Positions 40,424-50,255 of a DNA stretch of 64,000 nt are shown here, piece by piece. The notes below the pieces were generated by a model. That model made no database searches. It had not been told where the DNA came from and saw nothing but the letters and a program-made list of their open reading frames with translations. The stretch comes from Nitrospirota bacterium (lineage in GTDB: Bacteria; Nitrospirota; Nitrospiria; Nitrospirales; Nitrospiraceae): the NCBI GenBank assembly GCA_040755395.1, contig JBFMAX010000001.1, positions 62,001 through 126,000 of the forward strand, written 5' to 3'. A program made the position numbers and the translations under genes. Every line of letters starts with the position of its first letter. Position 1 is the stretch's first letter.

Positions 40424-40774
40424 TCACATACGAAGGGGCGGAAGACAGGGAGCGGCAGAGCGGGGTTTGAAGCGGCCATCGACTGGCGCGACGGAACAGG
40501 AGGACATCTTGAACGAAGAAAGACCCGTCAAGTCGTCGTCGGCATCCACCAATCTCTGACTCATGCCGGCGGTCTTCACGTGAGACGCCTCACTGCCGAC
40601 GCTGGGCACCGTCGTATTCTCAGCGGGACCTTTCAGATCGTCCGGCGGAAACGGCAATTCGGCCGCCTCGGCTTCGGGGAACTCAAACACCAGGTCCTCG
40701 ACCACATCGGCTGAGGCAGTCACAGCCAGGAGAAGCGCCAGCCAGGAGAGGGCTCGCAAGAAGCCGCCTTTCAT
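40424..40774 (-). CDS. small exported protein
   Basis: 116 aa. Signal peptide MKGGFLRALSWLALLLAVTASA, then an acidic mature part (DVVEDLVFEFPEAEAAELPFPPDDL) with no known domain. GGAGG is 5 nt before ATG, and ATG overlaps the stop of the upstream gene (ATGA), so it is coupled to the ICMT-like gene. Function unknown. Confidence 0.65.
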   Translation of the reverse strand: MKGGFLRALSWLALLLAVTASADVVEDLVFEFPEAEAAELPFPPDDLKGPAENTTVPSVGSEASHVKTAGMSQRLVDADDDLTGLSSFKMSSCSVAPVDGRFKPRSAAPCLPPLRM

Positions 40775-41274
40775 TGCGACCTCCCTGCCTCGCTCTTTCG
40801 CCTTCGCGGAAGCCACCGTGGGACTGCGTTGCGATACTCCGCATAGAGCTGCCCGAACCTGGCTTGCAACAGAGGTTCCTCGATGGAGATCACAAACAGA
40901 TGAAAGCCGACGCCCAACAAAAACGCGTAGACGGCGATCGCCAGGGAATCAAACGCCAGAGCTTCCCCGACGAGCATGAGAAGAATTCCCAGATACATCG
41001 GGTTCCTCACCCAGCGATACAAGCCGGTCGCCACAAACACGACCGGCGGATCCCACAAGGCCGGTGTGCCTTGGCCGCGCGTCGAAAACTCCCACGCGCA
41101 CCAGAGATAGGCGCCGGCGCCGGCGGGGATCAACACGACGCCGATCAGGGACCACGGTCCGAAGGAAAACGGCACGCGGGGTTGGAAGTGGGACAGCAGC
41201 CAGTAGGGAATCACGATCGTCACCGTGCCCGGGACGAGGACGGTAAAGAGGATCGTCTTGATCAATATACGCAT
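40771..41274 (-). CDS. isoprenylcysteine carboxyl methyltransferase-like membrane protein
   Basis: 167 aa with four or five helices. The C-terminal half has GLYRWVRNPMYLGILLMLVGEAL and EEPLLQARFGQLYAEYRNAVPRWLPR. This RxxxNPxYxG..E..L...FGxxYxxYxxxVPR pattern defines the ICMT/PEMT-like methyltransferase superfamily (SAM-dependent, integral membrane). The substrate in bacteria is usually unknown and prenylated proteins are not expected. GGAG 5 nt before 41274 supports this start over 41289. Confidence 0.85.
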   Translation of the reverse strand: MRILIKTILFTVLVPGTVTIVIPYWLLSHFQPRVPFSFGPWSLIGVVLIPAGAGAYLWCAWEFSTRGQGTPALWDPPVVFVATGLYRWVRNPMYLGILLMLVGEALAFDSLAIAVYAFLLGVGFHLFVISIEEPLLQARFGQLYAEYRNAVPRWLPRRRKSEAGRSQ

Positions 41275-41328
41275 CGCGGCTCCGGCCACCGCGCGCGGCC
41301 ATCGGTTGGGAACGCTTCGCGCCGGCGC

Positions 41329-41811
41329 TCACCGTTCGGGATTGCGGGCGTCGGCGACCGCCCGGGCAAAGGCCAGGACGCTTTTGCGCTCCTCGTCGTC
41401 CAGCGCGAGCAGGAGGTGGGTTTCTTCGGCATGCATGAGCCGCAGGCTCAGAAACGGCTCTTCCCGCCGCTTCTCCCGGTTTTCCCAGACCGCATCGATG
41501 ATCTGCACCTTGTCCAGTTGGGCGACCGACACGACATCGTAGCGGAAATATTGATCGCCGATCACGATGTCGTAGAGAACGTTTCCGGCGGTGAGCAGCA
41601 CGAGGTTGAATCGGCCCTGGTCCTCATACCCCTCGGGCAGGAACTTGTTGACATGACACAACGCGACCTTGCGATCCCCCAGCGCCGCCCGAAACTTGAG
41701 CTTCAAGGCGTCGTAATCGATCTGGAGCGCCTTCTCATCCGGACCGGTCGCGGCGATCGCCGCATCCTTCGCCTTCTCATAGATTTCATCCGCCGTCATC
41801 AGACCCGCCAT
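41329..41811 (-). CDS. hypothetical protein
   Basis: 160 aa, soluble, strong AAGGAGAGGGA before ATG. Mixed alpha/beta: YEKAKDAAIAATG.DEKALQIDYDALK, then FNLVLLTAGNVLYDIVIGDQYFRYDVVSVAQLDKVQ and EEPFLSLRLMHAEETHLLLALDDEER. The strand-rich middle resembles a PH-like domain, but this is only an impression. No family recognised. It stands just before the ICMT-like gene. Confidence 0.7.
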   Translation of the reverse strand: MAGLMTADEIYEKAKDAAIAATGPDEKALQIDYDALKLKFRAALGDRKVALCHVNKFLPEGYEDQGRFNLVLLTAGNVLYDIVIGDQYFRYDVVSVAQLDKVQIIDAVWENREKRREEPFLSLRLMHAEETHLLLALDDEERKSVLAFARAVADARNPER

Positions 41812-41917
41812 CGTTCCCTCTCCTTTTCCTCAATCATTCCGCCTGAGCGTTATCCGCCGATGCTTCCGAATCGCGAGTCGGTACCCTAACCGGCCCGCCG
41901 CCAGGAATGCAAGAGGG

Positions 41918-43408
41918 TTACCGAGCCTTGAGCGTATGTGCCGCCCGAAGCGCGCCCTGGTCGTCGAGAATCCGGACCTCGAGCAGCGTTCCTTTCACCG
42001 ACACCACCCCGAAGTTCGAGTACCCGCCGTCGCTGAACAGGGTCACGGGCTTGAAGGCGGGATTGGGGAGGACAGGACGACCGTAGGCCGCGGAGAGCGG
42101 CCCGCAGATGAATTCATGAAAGTCCGCCACACCGTCTCCATCCGGATCGTAGGCGTTGGCTTGCACGTAATGCACGTCGGCCGCCAACCAGACGACGTTC
42201 TTGATACGGCGCGACAGGATCGCCTCCACAATCTGCCCGAGCTCCGTCTGAAACCCCGTTCCGTCCGGCCCGCGCGCCCAGCTATCGTTGCCCGGCGCCA
42301 GTAGGGTGCCTCCCTTGGGATTGGACAACGGCACGCTGGTGGCGATCACCTTCCAGGTCGCCGTGGACTTCGCCAACCCGTCCAGCAGCCACGCCCGCTG
42401 TGCCTCGCCCAGCATGGTCTTGCCCGGCCCATCCGGCTCCGCGTTGCGGCTGCGGTACTGACGCGTATCGAGGATGAAGAGTTCCAGGTCGGCCCCGAAT
42501 CGGACCCGCCGATACAGCCGAGTCGGATCGTCAGGCGGCGTCCGGATCGGCCAGTACTCCAGCAATGCCTGCCGGCCGATCGGCATCCGCGGATCATGCG
42601 GACCGGCAAAATTGTTGCCGACTTCGTGGTCGTCCCAGATCGCGAACACCGGGACGGCGGCTAAGAATCGTTGGAGCGCCGATGAGCCGCGCTGATAGCG
42701 ATGCTTCGCACGATACTCATCCAACGTCGAGGCCGTAAAGGCGCTGCCCGGGGCGTTCGGCGGCGAGGGGCAGGTATCGTCGCTATAGATGAGGTCGCCC
42801 AGCAAGACGGCAAAATCGGGCTGTTGCCGACGCATGACATCAAAAATCGGGTAGCCGGCCCGGTCATCGCGACAGCGTTGCTGCCCCCCGAGATCGCCGC
42901 TCCACAGAAAGGTCACCGGCGCTGGCGCGTCCGGCGCAGGCGCCGTCAGAAATTCGCCCGCGGCCGCAACCTTCGCGACCGGGGCCAAGCCGCCTTCCCA
43001 CTGCCGGTCCTCCACCAACACCTGATACCGGTACCTTGTCGCAGGCTTCAGTCCATCGAGCGGCACGCGGAGCGTGAAGTCATGCTCCCGGCCGGTCTGC
43101 AGGAGGGCGGTTCCGGCCAAGTGAGGCAAGTCGGCATGATCGCCCTCCGCCCTCGCCCATTCTTCCACTGGCGCCCATTCAATCTGGACTTTCTTGGGGC
43201 CGTCCGTACGGAGCCACACGAGAGCCGAACGATCGGTCACATCGCCGGTCGCGATCCCGGACGACAGCCTGCCGGAAAACGAGGCGGATGGTTCCGCAAA
43301 AGGGCTGCCGGGCGGCAGGCCGGGTTTATAAGAAGGCGGGCAGCCGGTCAGTGACAACGCCAGCCAGAGAGAGACCGGCCCAATCCAGATACGAAGCCAG
43401 GAGCGCAT
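41918..43408 (-). CDS. PhoD-like phosphodiesterase/alkaline phosphatase lipoprotein
   Basis: 496 aa. Lipobox LSLTGC (cysteine near 23), an N-terminal Fn3-like PhoD domain (SGIATGDVTDRSALVWLR..), and a metallophosphatase domain: FLWSGDLGGQQRC, FAVLLGDLIYSDDTC, VFAIWDDHEVGNNFAG, LFILDTRQYRSRN, and WLAADVHYVQANAYDPDGDG near the C-terminus. Family members are Ca/Fe-dependent and release phosphate from phosphodiesters outside the cytoplasm. Here the enzyme would be membrane-anchored by lipid rather than Tat-exported. Confidence 0.9.
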   Translation of the reverse strand: MRSWLRIWIGPVSLWLALSLTGCPPSYKPGLPPGSPFAEPSASFSGRLSSGIATGDVTDRSALVWLRTDGPKKVQIEWAPVEEWARAEGDHADLPHLAGTALLQTGREHDFTLRVPLDGLKPATRYRYQVLVEDRQWEGGLAPVAKVAAAGEFLTAPAPDAPAPVTFLWSGDLGGQQRCRDDRAGYPIFDVMRRQQPDFAVLLGDLIYSDDTCPSPPNAPGSAFTASTLDEYRAKHRYQRGSSALQRFLAAVPVFAIWDDHEVGNNFAGPHDPRMPIGRQALLEYWPIRTPPDDPTRLYRRVRFGADLELFILDTRQYRSRNAEPDGPGKTMLGEAQRAWLLDGLAKSTATWKVIATSVPLSNPKGGTLLAPGNDSWARGPDGTGFQTELGQIVEAILSRRIKNVVWLAADVHYVQANAYDPDGDGVADFHEFICGPLSAAYGRPVLPNPAFKPVTLFSDGGYSNFGVVSVKGTLLEVRILDDQGALRAAHTLKAR

Positions 43409-43545
43409 CGAGCGCCCACACTTACTTGAACAGGCGCGGCTCCGTCAAGGCATGGCCCGGCGCCGTTGCTTTTCTGCCGCGAGGTTCGGCATACTCGCTT
43501 CGGCTTGACGAGGTGTCGGCGGCGACGGGTACGGAGGAATTGCCT

Positions 43546-43785
43546 ATGAGCGATCAGGCGTGTTCGATTCAGAATTGCAAAGCCAAGGTCTATGCGCCGG
43601 CCGGGACGGGCGCGCTCTGCAAAGAGCATTTTTTGAACTTCCTGGCTTGGCGACGCAAGCGCGGGCTCCAGATGTTCCAGAAATATGCGGCCATGACGAT
43701 GGAAGAACGGGACACGGTCATGGCCGAGTGGGCCCAAACGGTCAGAATTGAAGAGGCGCCGGCCCCCCCGGGCGCGAAACGATAG
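43546..43785 (+). CDS. small zinc-binding-type protein
   Basis: 79 aa. CSIQNCKAKVYAPAGTGALCKEHFLNF gives C-x4-C-x13-C-x2-H, a plausible zinc knuckle in residues 6-28. A basic helix WRRKRGLQMFQKYAAMTMEERD follows. GGAGG is 8 nt before ATG. No family name known to me. It may bind nucleic acid. It is divergent from the PhoD-like gene. Confidence 0.75.
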   Translation: MSDQACSIQNCKAKVYAPAGTGALCKEHFLNFLAWRRKRGLQMFQKYAAMTMEERDTVMAEWAQTVRIEEAPAPPGAKR

Positions 43786-43818
43786 TCCATTGCTGACTTC
43801 CTCGAAGGACCGCCGTTC

Positions 43819-44304
43819 ATGTGCGCACGCTCTCGCTTCGCCACCCACCTTGTTGTCATCGGCGGGATCGGCTTGGCCGCGCTCCTTGCAGTGCCGTCTC
43901 TCGGCGAGGCCAGTTGCGCCGGTCTGAAGGGTGATGATCTGCAACGTTGCCTTGCAGGAGAGCTCAAGGATCCAGGGCCCGCCAAGATCCTCTTCTACGA
44001 CCAGGCAGGCAAGTCTATCGCGCTCGACCAAGCCGTCGTCACCCGCTCCATGGACGAAGTCTGCCGGACCATCGGACGTGACGGCCTGTTCACGGCCTAT
44101 AAAAACGACGGGCCCCGCCGGTCGGCGCGCATCTGGAAGGAAGTCTCCTGCAGGAGTGGTCGTGTGGACGGCCTTTGGAAGGAGCATTTCCCGTCCGATA
44201 ACACCCTCACCATCCTCTTCTACGACGCCTCCGGCAAGGCCGTGAAACAGGCGCTCTACTACAACGGCCGGCTCATCCGCGAAAGCCCCATCGGCGGGAA
44301 GTAG
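43819..44304 (+). CDS. exported protein with MORN/YwqK-like repeats
   Basis: 161 aa. Signal peptide (HLVVIGGIGLAALLAVPSLGEA). The mature part has two similar units, AKILFYDQAGKSIALDQAV and LTILFYDASGKAVKQALYYNGRLIRESP, resembling the beta-hairpins of YwqK/MORN-type proteins, and four cysteines suitable for disulfides. AAGGA is 9 nt before ATG. Function unknown. Confidence 0.7.
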   Translation: MCARSRFATHLVVIGGIGLAALLAVPSLGEASCAGLKGDDLQRCLAGELKDPGPAKILFYDQAGKSIALDQAVVTRSMDEVCRTIGRDGLFTAYKNDGPRRSARIWKEVSCRSGRVDGLWKEHFPSDNTLTILFYDASGKAVKQALYYNGRLIRESPIGGK

Positions 44305-44408
44305 GCCTGCGACCACTCGTTCTTCCGCTGGTTCCGGGCAACTGATCGATCGAACACTCGAACCGCTCGGCTCTTGTCCAACGCGTGGAGTTTGACTAAG
44401 TTGACGGT

Positions 44409-44561
44409 ATGGGTGACACAGGCTGGCTGGTCTTGATCGTCGCGAGCGCAGGGATCCTGACCCCGCTGGTGCGCCGCTGGTATCGCCGACGAGTCGCTGC
44501 CAAATCGGCGGATCGCCTATTGTCCGAGGTGCTCAAAGCCAAGGACGCCTTCCGGCGGTGA
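44409..44561 (+). CDS. 50-aa membrane protein
   Basis: MGDTGWLVLIVASAGILTPLV is a probable transmembrane helix, followed by the very basic RRWYRRRVAAKSADRLLSEVLKAKDAFRR, a typical cytoplasmic tail. The start lacks a good ribosome-binding site. It is likely real because the hydropathy pattern is coherent, but no homologue comes to mind. Confidence 0.45.
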   Translation: MGDTGWLVLIVASAGILTPLVRRWYRRRVAAKSADRLLSEVLKAKDAFRR

Positions 44562-44784
44562 GCAATCGAGTTCAGCCCGAGAATTAACCCGGATCGCAGA
44601 ATATTTTCCTTGCGGCAGAAGATGCGGCGGCAGTATTAACGGCCCGATCGAGTGACGCAGCCGGCGCTGTTGGATGAAGTGGCACAAGTCTATCAGTACC
44701 GAACGGGGAATCAAGTACTGTCACGACTCTCGTTGCCTAAACTCTCGCGCTCCGTGGAGGACGCCCAAAATATAAACCGCCGGG

Positions 44785-44942
44785 GAAAGGGGTCGGGAGT
44801 CTTTACTCTGGATCCTTTTAGGCCGGCCCCGCAGCAGAGCGGACGTTCGCCTTGGCTTCCGACCCCTTTGTGTGTTCTCAAGAGATCGTCTAAAAGACTC
44901 CCGACCCCTTTTTTGTCGTTCGACCCCTTTTTGTCGTTCGCC
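44785..44942. repeat. REP-like element (GGGGTCGGGAGTC inverted repeat)
   Basis: AAAGGGGTCGGGAGTCTTT (44785-44803) is the reverse complement of AAAGACTCCCGACCCCTTT near 44893-44912. A direct repeat CGACCCCTTTTTGTCGTTCG follows twice (about 44903-44942). GGGGTCGGGAGTC-type palindromes often flank IS200/REP-associated (Y1) transposases, though no transposase gene is present here. Confidence 0.55.
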
Positions 44943-45071
44943 CTGATACCAGCGGTTACCAATGACGGTCTTGATCTTCGCCACGCGCTCGGAGGAATAC
45001 GGAAGAAGCACAATGAGCCTTCCCGCACCACCTGGCATGATCTGAATTTGGTTCGCCGGCATCTTCAACAC
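44935..45071 (-). pseudogene. N-terminal relic of a tyrosine recombinase/integrase
   Basis: The minus strand reads IQIMPGGAGRLIVLLPYSSERVAKIKTVIGNRWYQGERQK, cut at a length limit here into LPYSSERVAKIKTV and GNRWYQGERQ. LPYxxERVAKIKTVxGxRWxPEER is the recognisable N-terminal arm of XerC/D-like integrases. It then runs into the GACCCCTTTTT repeat and the catalytic domain is absent. The repeat probably disrupted or replaced it. Confidence 0.6.
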
Positions 45072-45315
45072 TTCTGTCTAGCGCGCGCTGGGCGAACCTG
45101 AAGCGAGGGTGACGGCTGCATGCTCACTGCCCGTGTCCGGCGAGATCATTCTCCCCACACCCTTCCTCTTTAGGGGAGCGGTCTGCACGCCCTCGACTGC
45201 GCGCATCATCGACCCGTTGCAATCTGAAGAGCAACAGGTCCCCCAACACCGCCCATAGTGTTCTCATATGACCACCCCTTGGCGCGCGGTCTGCGAGCAC
45301 AGAGAGAGCACAGCT

Positions 45316-45708
45316 TCACCCCATGACCGGTGACCCATGATGATGAATCATCAACCACTCATCCCCGATCCGTTCATAGAGGTTCGTGGCCAGCACCCGG
45401 CTTTCGATCGGTTGGTCGTCCTGGCGGCTGGTGATGTTCTCCGTGCAGATCACCCAGGCGATGTCCCCCGCCACCTGGATCTGAATCTCGGTGAGCTCGA
45501 ATTTCATGGAGAACGTATTGTTGAAGATCAATACCCACGAGTCCCGCACCGCCGGCCACCCCACCCGCTGCGACCAACCCGGATGGATGCAGGTGACATA
45601 TTCCAGGTGAGCCCATACCTTGTCCATCCGCGCGATATCCAAGCTTTCAAAGGCGTCGTAAAAGGCCTGGTTGGCGCGCGTCACTTCCTCGATTCGTTCC
45701 TTGATCAT
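45316..45708 (-). CDS. SnoaL-like / NTF2-fold protein
   Basis: 130 aa. EEVTRANQAFYDAFESLDIARMDKVWAH, CIHPGWSQRVGWPAVRDSW and the strands FELTEIQIQVAGDIAWVICTENI and RVLATNLYERIGDEWLMIHHHGSPV form the cone-shaped NTF2-like fold (DUF4440/SnoaL_3). Such proteins are small enzymes or ligand binders; the active role is not predictable. ATG 45708 with GGAGCGAGC is preferred over 45741. Confidence 0.8.
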   Translation of the reverse strand: MIKERIEEVTRANQAFYDAFESLDIARMDKVWAHLEYVTCIHPGWSQRVGWPAVRDSWVLIFNNTFSMKFELTEIQIQVAGDIAWVICTENITSRQDDQPIESRVLATNLYERIGDEWLMIHHHGSPVMG

Positions 45709-45914
45709 GCTCGCTCCTTGGAATGGGGTGCGTCGTATCATACCCCAAGTGCGCAGAGCGGGGCGAGCAGCAGGAATGGAGGAATACCGGTGTTCCTACT
45801 GACAGGGTGGACGGGACAAACGCGGGAAAGCGAACGGATGGAAGCCGCTCAGCCGGTTGGTGCAAGACGCGGCGCAGCCTTTACCCGCAAGGCGGTGGTT
45901 GGCGAACGGCATGG

Positions 45915-46199
45915 CTACTTTTTCTTGGAAGCTTTGGCTTTGCTCGGCGCGCTCTTCACCGCGGACTCCTTTTTGACCGGCATGGGGGCGGTCGCGCCGT
46001 TCCGCAAGGCCTCGATCATGGCTTTCCTCGTGGCGAACGTCTTGCCGGCCAGCGGTCCTCGTTCGCAGATATAGGGCCCTCTCGGCCGTTCTTGACGGCA
46101 GTCATGCTTATCGGAAGACTTCGCGGCGAACGAAGTCGCCGGTCCCATGACCAATGCCATCAGAACCACACTCAAGAAGACGGACAGATTTCGTGACAT
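45915..46199 (-). CDS. small exported basic protein
   Basis: 94 aa. Signal peptide (SVFLSVVLMALVMGPATSFA), a short middle part with two cysteines (CRQERPRGPYICERGPLAGKTF), and a Lys/Ala-rich tail ending SKAKASKKK. GGAGGGTACG is directly before ATG. Function unknown. An A-family element lies upstream. Confidence 0.65.
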   Translation of the reverse strand: MSRNLSVFLSVVLMALVMGPATSFAAKSSDKHDCRQERPRGPYICERGPLAGKTFATRKAMIEALRNGATAPMPVKKESAVKSAPSKAKASKKK

Positions 46200-46213
46200 C
46201 GTACCCTCCTGCG

Positions 46214-46296
46214 TAAAAAAATAGGCGCGCGGCTAGAGGCCCGAGGCAAGATCTCAGGGCCTCTTCTCCCTCGCCCCGAGCCCCTTGCCTCCCGCC
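46214..46296 (-). repeat. family-A word-repeat element (reverse orientation)
   Basis: Begins AAAAAAATAGGCGCG, which is the reverse complement of the family's constant 3' end CGCGCCTATTTT. Arms CTAGAGGCCCGAGGCAAG and TCGCCCCGAGCCCCTTGCCTC (partial) are complementary. Confidence 0.7.
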
Positions 46297-46351
46297 GAAG
46301 GCTCATGGGGTGTTAAGAGCACTGTCCAAGTATAGCAGGCGGCTCTGAAGC

Positions 46352-46407
46352 GGCAGCCTTCAGCAATCAGTAGTCAGCCATCGGCTTGCTGATAGCTGAA
46401 AGCTGGA
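46352..46407. repeat. family-C word-repeat element (CAGCCTTCAGC/AGCTGAAAGCTG)
   Basis: CAGCCTTCAGCAATCAG..GTCAGCC faces GGCTTGCTGATAGCTGAAAGCTG. It ends 5 nt from the stop codon of the minus-strand DMT transporter gene (46412). Confidence 0.6.
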
Positions 46408-46411
46408 GTGG

Positions 46412-47314
46412 TCAAGTTTTTAGGCGAGAGGTTTGCCAGCCGACCAACCAGACGCCGGCCAGAACCAAGATAATTCCGATGATCTCGATCGACCCGACCG
46501 GGTCTTTCAAAATAAGCGCGGACAGCACGACCGCCGCGACGGGCGTCAGGTTGCCCAGCACGGACGCGCGCGAGGGACCGATCCCGTTCACACCGTACAA
46601 CCACGCCTGCTGCGCGACGGCGGTCGCGAAGATGACCAAGTAGCCTAACGCCAGCCAATCCTCGGCTGTTACCGAGGCCATACCCGCCTCCGTCATTTTG
46701 CGATCGGCCCACATCAGGGGAACCTGGAGCACCGTGGCAACCAACAACGTCGTCCAATTGACCGTCAGCGCGGACATCCGCTCCATGATCGTCCGGCTAC
46801 CGATGCTATACAGCGCCCAACTCACCACGCCCAGGAACACGAGCGCGCTGCCGAGCACCGGCTGTTCGCCGACGGCCTGAAATCCCGCCACCGACACGAG
46901 CGCCACTCCCGCAAATGACAGGAGACAGCCGAGCCAGACGGCTCGCAACGGGACATCTTGAATCAGCATCGCCGAAAGCAACGACGTGACGACCGGAGAC
47001 GAGCCGATGATGACGCCCGCAACAGCACCGCTCACGTATTTCAGCCCGATCAGGATCAAGAGGTGATTGCCCAACACACCGAGCCCGAGGAGCGACAGGG
47101 TACGGAGGTCCGTACGAGTGAAGCGTGCCACCCCGCCCTCCTGCCACCACCAGGTCGCCATCAGGATGGCGAGACCGCCCGTATCCCGCAGCACGGACGC
47201 TTCGACGGGCGAGAAGGACCCGAGCGCCAACTTCTGCGCGACGATCGAGCCGCCCCACAGGACGGCTGCTGCCGTCACCGCCCCGTAGGCGGCCCACTCC
47301 GAAGGTTTACGCAT
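46412..47314 (-). CDS. DMT-superfamily transporter (EamA family)
   Basis: 300 aa, ten predicted helices in two EamA repeats (about 8-140 and 150-295). AVLWGGSIVAQKLAL and GLKYVSGAVAGVIIGSSPVVTSLLSAMLI in the first repeat, ILVLAGVWLVGW at the end. These are drug/metabolite exporters or permeases of broad range. ATG 47314 starts MRKPSEW; the promoter lies at 47324-47353. Confidence 0.9.
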   Translation of the reverse strand: MRKPSEWAAYGAVTAAAVLWGGSIVAQKLALGSFSPVEASVLRDTGGLAILMATWWWQEGGVARFTRTDLRTLSLLGLGVLGNHLLILIGLKYVSGAVAGVIIGSSPVVTSLLSAMLIQDVPLRAVWLGCLLSFAGVALVSVAGFQAVGEQPVLGSALVFLGVVSWALYSIGSRTIMERMSALTVNWTTLLVATVLQVPLMWADRKMTEAGMASVTAEDWLALGYLVIFATAVAQQAWLYGVNGIGPSRASVLGNLTPVAAVVLSALILKDPVGSIEIIGIILVLAGVWLVGWQTSRLKT

Positions 47315-47323
47315 GGTGCACGG

Positions 47324-47353
47324 GCTATAACAATCGGCTCCGCCGGTCGTCAA
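47324..47353 (-). promoter_or_regulatory. sigma70-type promoter of the DMT transporter gene
   Basis: Minus-strand TTGACG (47353-47348), 18-nt spacer, TATAGC (47329-47324), 10 nt before the start codon: a nearly leaderless transcript is expected. Confidence 0.5.
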
Positions 47354-47378
47354 GCGGTTTCTGATCGTCGCCTGCGCC

Positions 47379-47407
47379 TTGACAGGGTGGCGCGGCTTCG
47401 CTATTGT
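47379..47407 (+). promoter_or_regulatory. sigma70-type promoter of the 47469 lipoprotein gene
   Basis: TTGACA (47379-47384), 17-nt spacer, TATTGT (47402-47407). Confidence 0.65.
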
Positions 47408-47468
47408 GCGCCTCCAAGCCGATCCGGGGATCGCAAACGGCCGGACATTTTCACCTCGTGGAGGAGTA

Positions 47469-47864
47469 ATGACGCCTCATCCAACGGGACGCCGACTGGT
47501 GTCCCTGTTCCTCGCCGGATGTTTGCTCTTGGCTGGCTGTACGAAGACCCTGGTCAAAGACGACGTCCGCACCGCCAAAACGTCCGGCGATCACTGCTCG
47601 GGCAGCGAATGGGTGGACGATTCCGCGATCGCTGCGCTGCCGGTTCCTTTCGTCGCGTTCTTCGTTCCGCACATCGATCTGCACGACATCAAGGCCGACG
47701 AGTATCTGAAGCGCTGCGGCGGCGATCCCACGCGGCTGGTCAATCGGACGGTCGAGGTCAATCGCACCGCCTGCATCCCCGCCGCGCTGGTGTACATCAT
47801 TACCCTCGGCATCTGGCAATGGTGCCCGGCGCAGGTGTCGTGGGAAGCGGACTTGAAGGCGTGA
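47469..47864 (+). CDS. Cys-rich lipoprotein, unknown function
   Basis: 131 aa. Signal peptide and lipobox LLLAGC (cysteine near 24). The mature part has CSGSEWVDDSAIAALPVPFVAFFVPHIDLHDIKADEYLKRCGG (shown for pattern: one hydrophobic stretch VPFVAFFVPH) and a second hydrophobic segment AALVYIITLGIWQWCP. Four mature cysteines could form disulfides. GGAGGAG is directly before ATG. Not recognised. The stop codon is inside a family-B word. Confidence 0.75.
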   Translation: MTPHPTGRRLVSLFLAGCLLLAGCTKTLVKDDVRTAKTSGDHCSGSEWVDDSAIAALPVPFVAFFVPHIDLHDIKADEYLKRCGGDPTRLVNRTVEVNRTACIPAALVYIITLGIWQWCPAQVSWEADLKA

Positions 47865-47920
47865 ATCGTTAGGCGAAACACACCTCACACCTTACCCATC
47901 ACGCCACACGCATCACGTCT
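47860..47920. repeat. family-B word-repeat element
   Basis: GGCGTGAATCGTTAGGCG then CACCTCACACCTTACCCATCACGCC and CACGCATCACG. The left word includes the stop codon of the upstream lipoprotein gene. It spans the convergent gap to the O-methyltransferase gene. Confidence 0.6.
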
Positions 47921-48557
47921 TCTTTCGCACCACCATCACGCCGTCCCGGATTGTCACCAACACGGCCGTGACTCGCGGATCAGCGGCCACCAGGCGGTTC
48001 AATTCCTGGATCGTGGCCGTCGACGCATCCGGCGGCGGATGCACCAGCACGTCGCCGTTCCATAAGACGTTGTCGATCAGGATCACGCCCTTCGGCGACA
48101 GGAGTTCCAGCGCCCGCCGATAGTAATTGACATAGTTCACCTTGTCCGCATCGATAAAGATCACGTCGAACGGACCGGTCAGCGCGCGCAACGTCTCCAG
48201 CGCGGGACCCATCCGGATGTCGATCTTGCGGCCATGCGGGCTCTTGGTAAAATACCTCCTGCCCAACACCGCCGACTCCGGATTGATCTCGCAGGTGATC
48301 ACGCGACCGTCCTCCGGCAGGGTTTCCGCGAAGCACAGGGCGCTGTAGCCCGTGAACATCCCGATCTCCAGCACCCGTTTCGCCCCCACCAACAACGTCA
48401 TCATTTTCAGAAAGGCGCCCTCCAGCGGCCCGACGATCATGTGCGGGATCTCCATGGTCCGATAGGTTTCCTCCCGCAACGCGCGGCAGACTTCCGACTC
48501 GGCGGCGGAGTGGGCTTCGGCGTAGGCTTCGATTTCTGGCAAGACCAGGTTCTTCAT
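47913..48557 (-). CDS. O-methyltransferase (CCoAOMT-like family 3)
   Basis: 214 aa, SAM-dependent. VLEIGMFTGYSALCFAETLP (motif I, about 58-77), RVITCEINPESAV, FDVIFIDADKVNYVNYYRRALELL and GVILIDNVLWNGDV (metal ligands) are the plant caffeoyl-CoA/catechol OMT-type blocks. Bacterial relatives methylate catechol-like hydroxyls. GAGGAGAAAC precedes ATG 48557, which is preferred over 48590. Confidence 0.93.
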   Translation of the reverse strand: MKNLVLPEIEAYAEAHSAAESEVCRALREETYRTMEIPHMIVGPLEGAFLKMMTLLVGAKRVLEIGMFTGYSALCFAETLPEDGRVITCEINPESAVLGRRYFTKSPHGRKIDIRMGPALETLRALTGPFDVIFIDADKVNYVNYYRRALELLSPKGVILIDNVLWNGDVLVHPPPDASTATIQELNRLVAADPRVTAVLVTIRDGVMVVRKKT

Positions 48558-48666
48558 GTTTCTCCTCGGGTGATTTGAAAAAACGGGCATGCGTTGCGTA
48601 CACTCAGCGGACGATCATACAGCATCTCATCTTGCAAGCGAGAGGCAATCGGGAAGGAGGCCAAGA

Positions 48667-50195
<1,529 letters not shown>

Positions 50196-50199
<4 letters not shown>

Positions 50200-50255
50200 G
50201 CGAGAGGCACGGGGCGAGGGGCGGGGACGGATTGCTCGGGCCTCCGCGCCCGAGT
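50196..50255 (-). repeat. family-A word-repeat element (reverse orientation)
   Basis: CTATAGGCGAGAGGCACGGGGCGAGGGGC then ATTGCTCGGGCCTCCGCGCCCGAG (both partial). It includes the TAG stop of the M32 gene and ends at the stop of the Panacea-domain gene (50255). Confidence 0.55.

Larger units (their letters stand above)
44562..45315. other. 754-nt region without intact genes
   Basis: It holds a GGGGTCGGGAGTC inverted repeat (44785-44916) and an integrase N-terminal relic (44935-45071). I see nothing else: 45105-45315 has no motif, promoter or coding signal that I can support. Confidence 0.6.

Noticed and set aside
44711-45031. 106- and 116-aa open frames on the minus strand
   Set aside because: They are an integrase fragment read on into repeat sequence; only the first 45 or so residues are meaningful.
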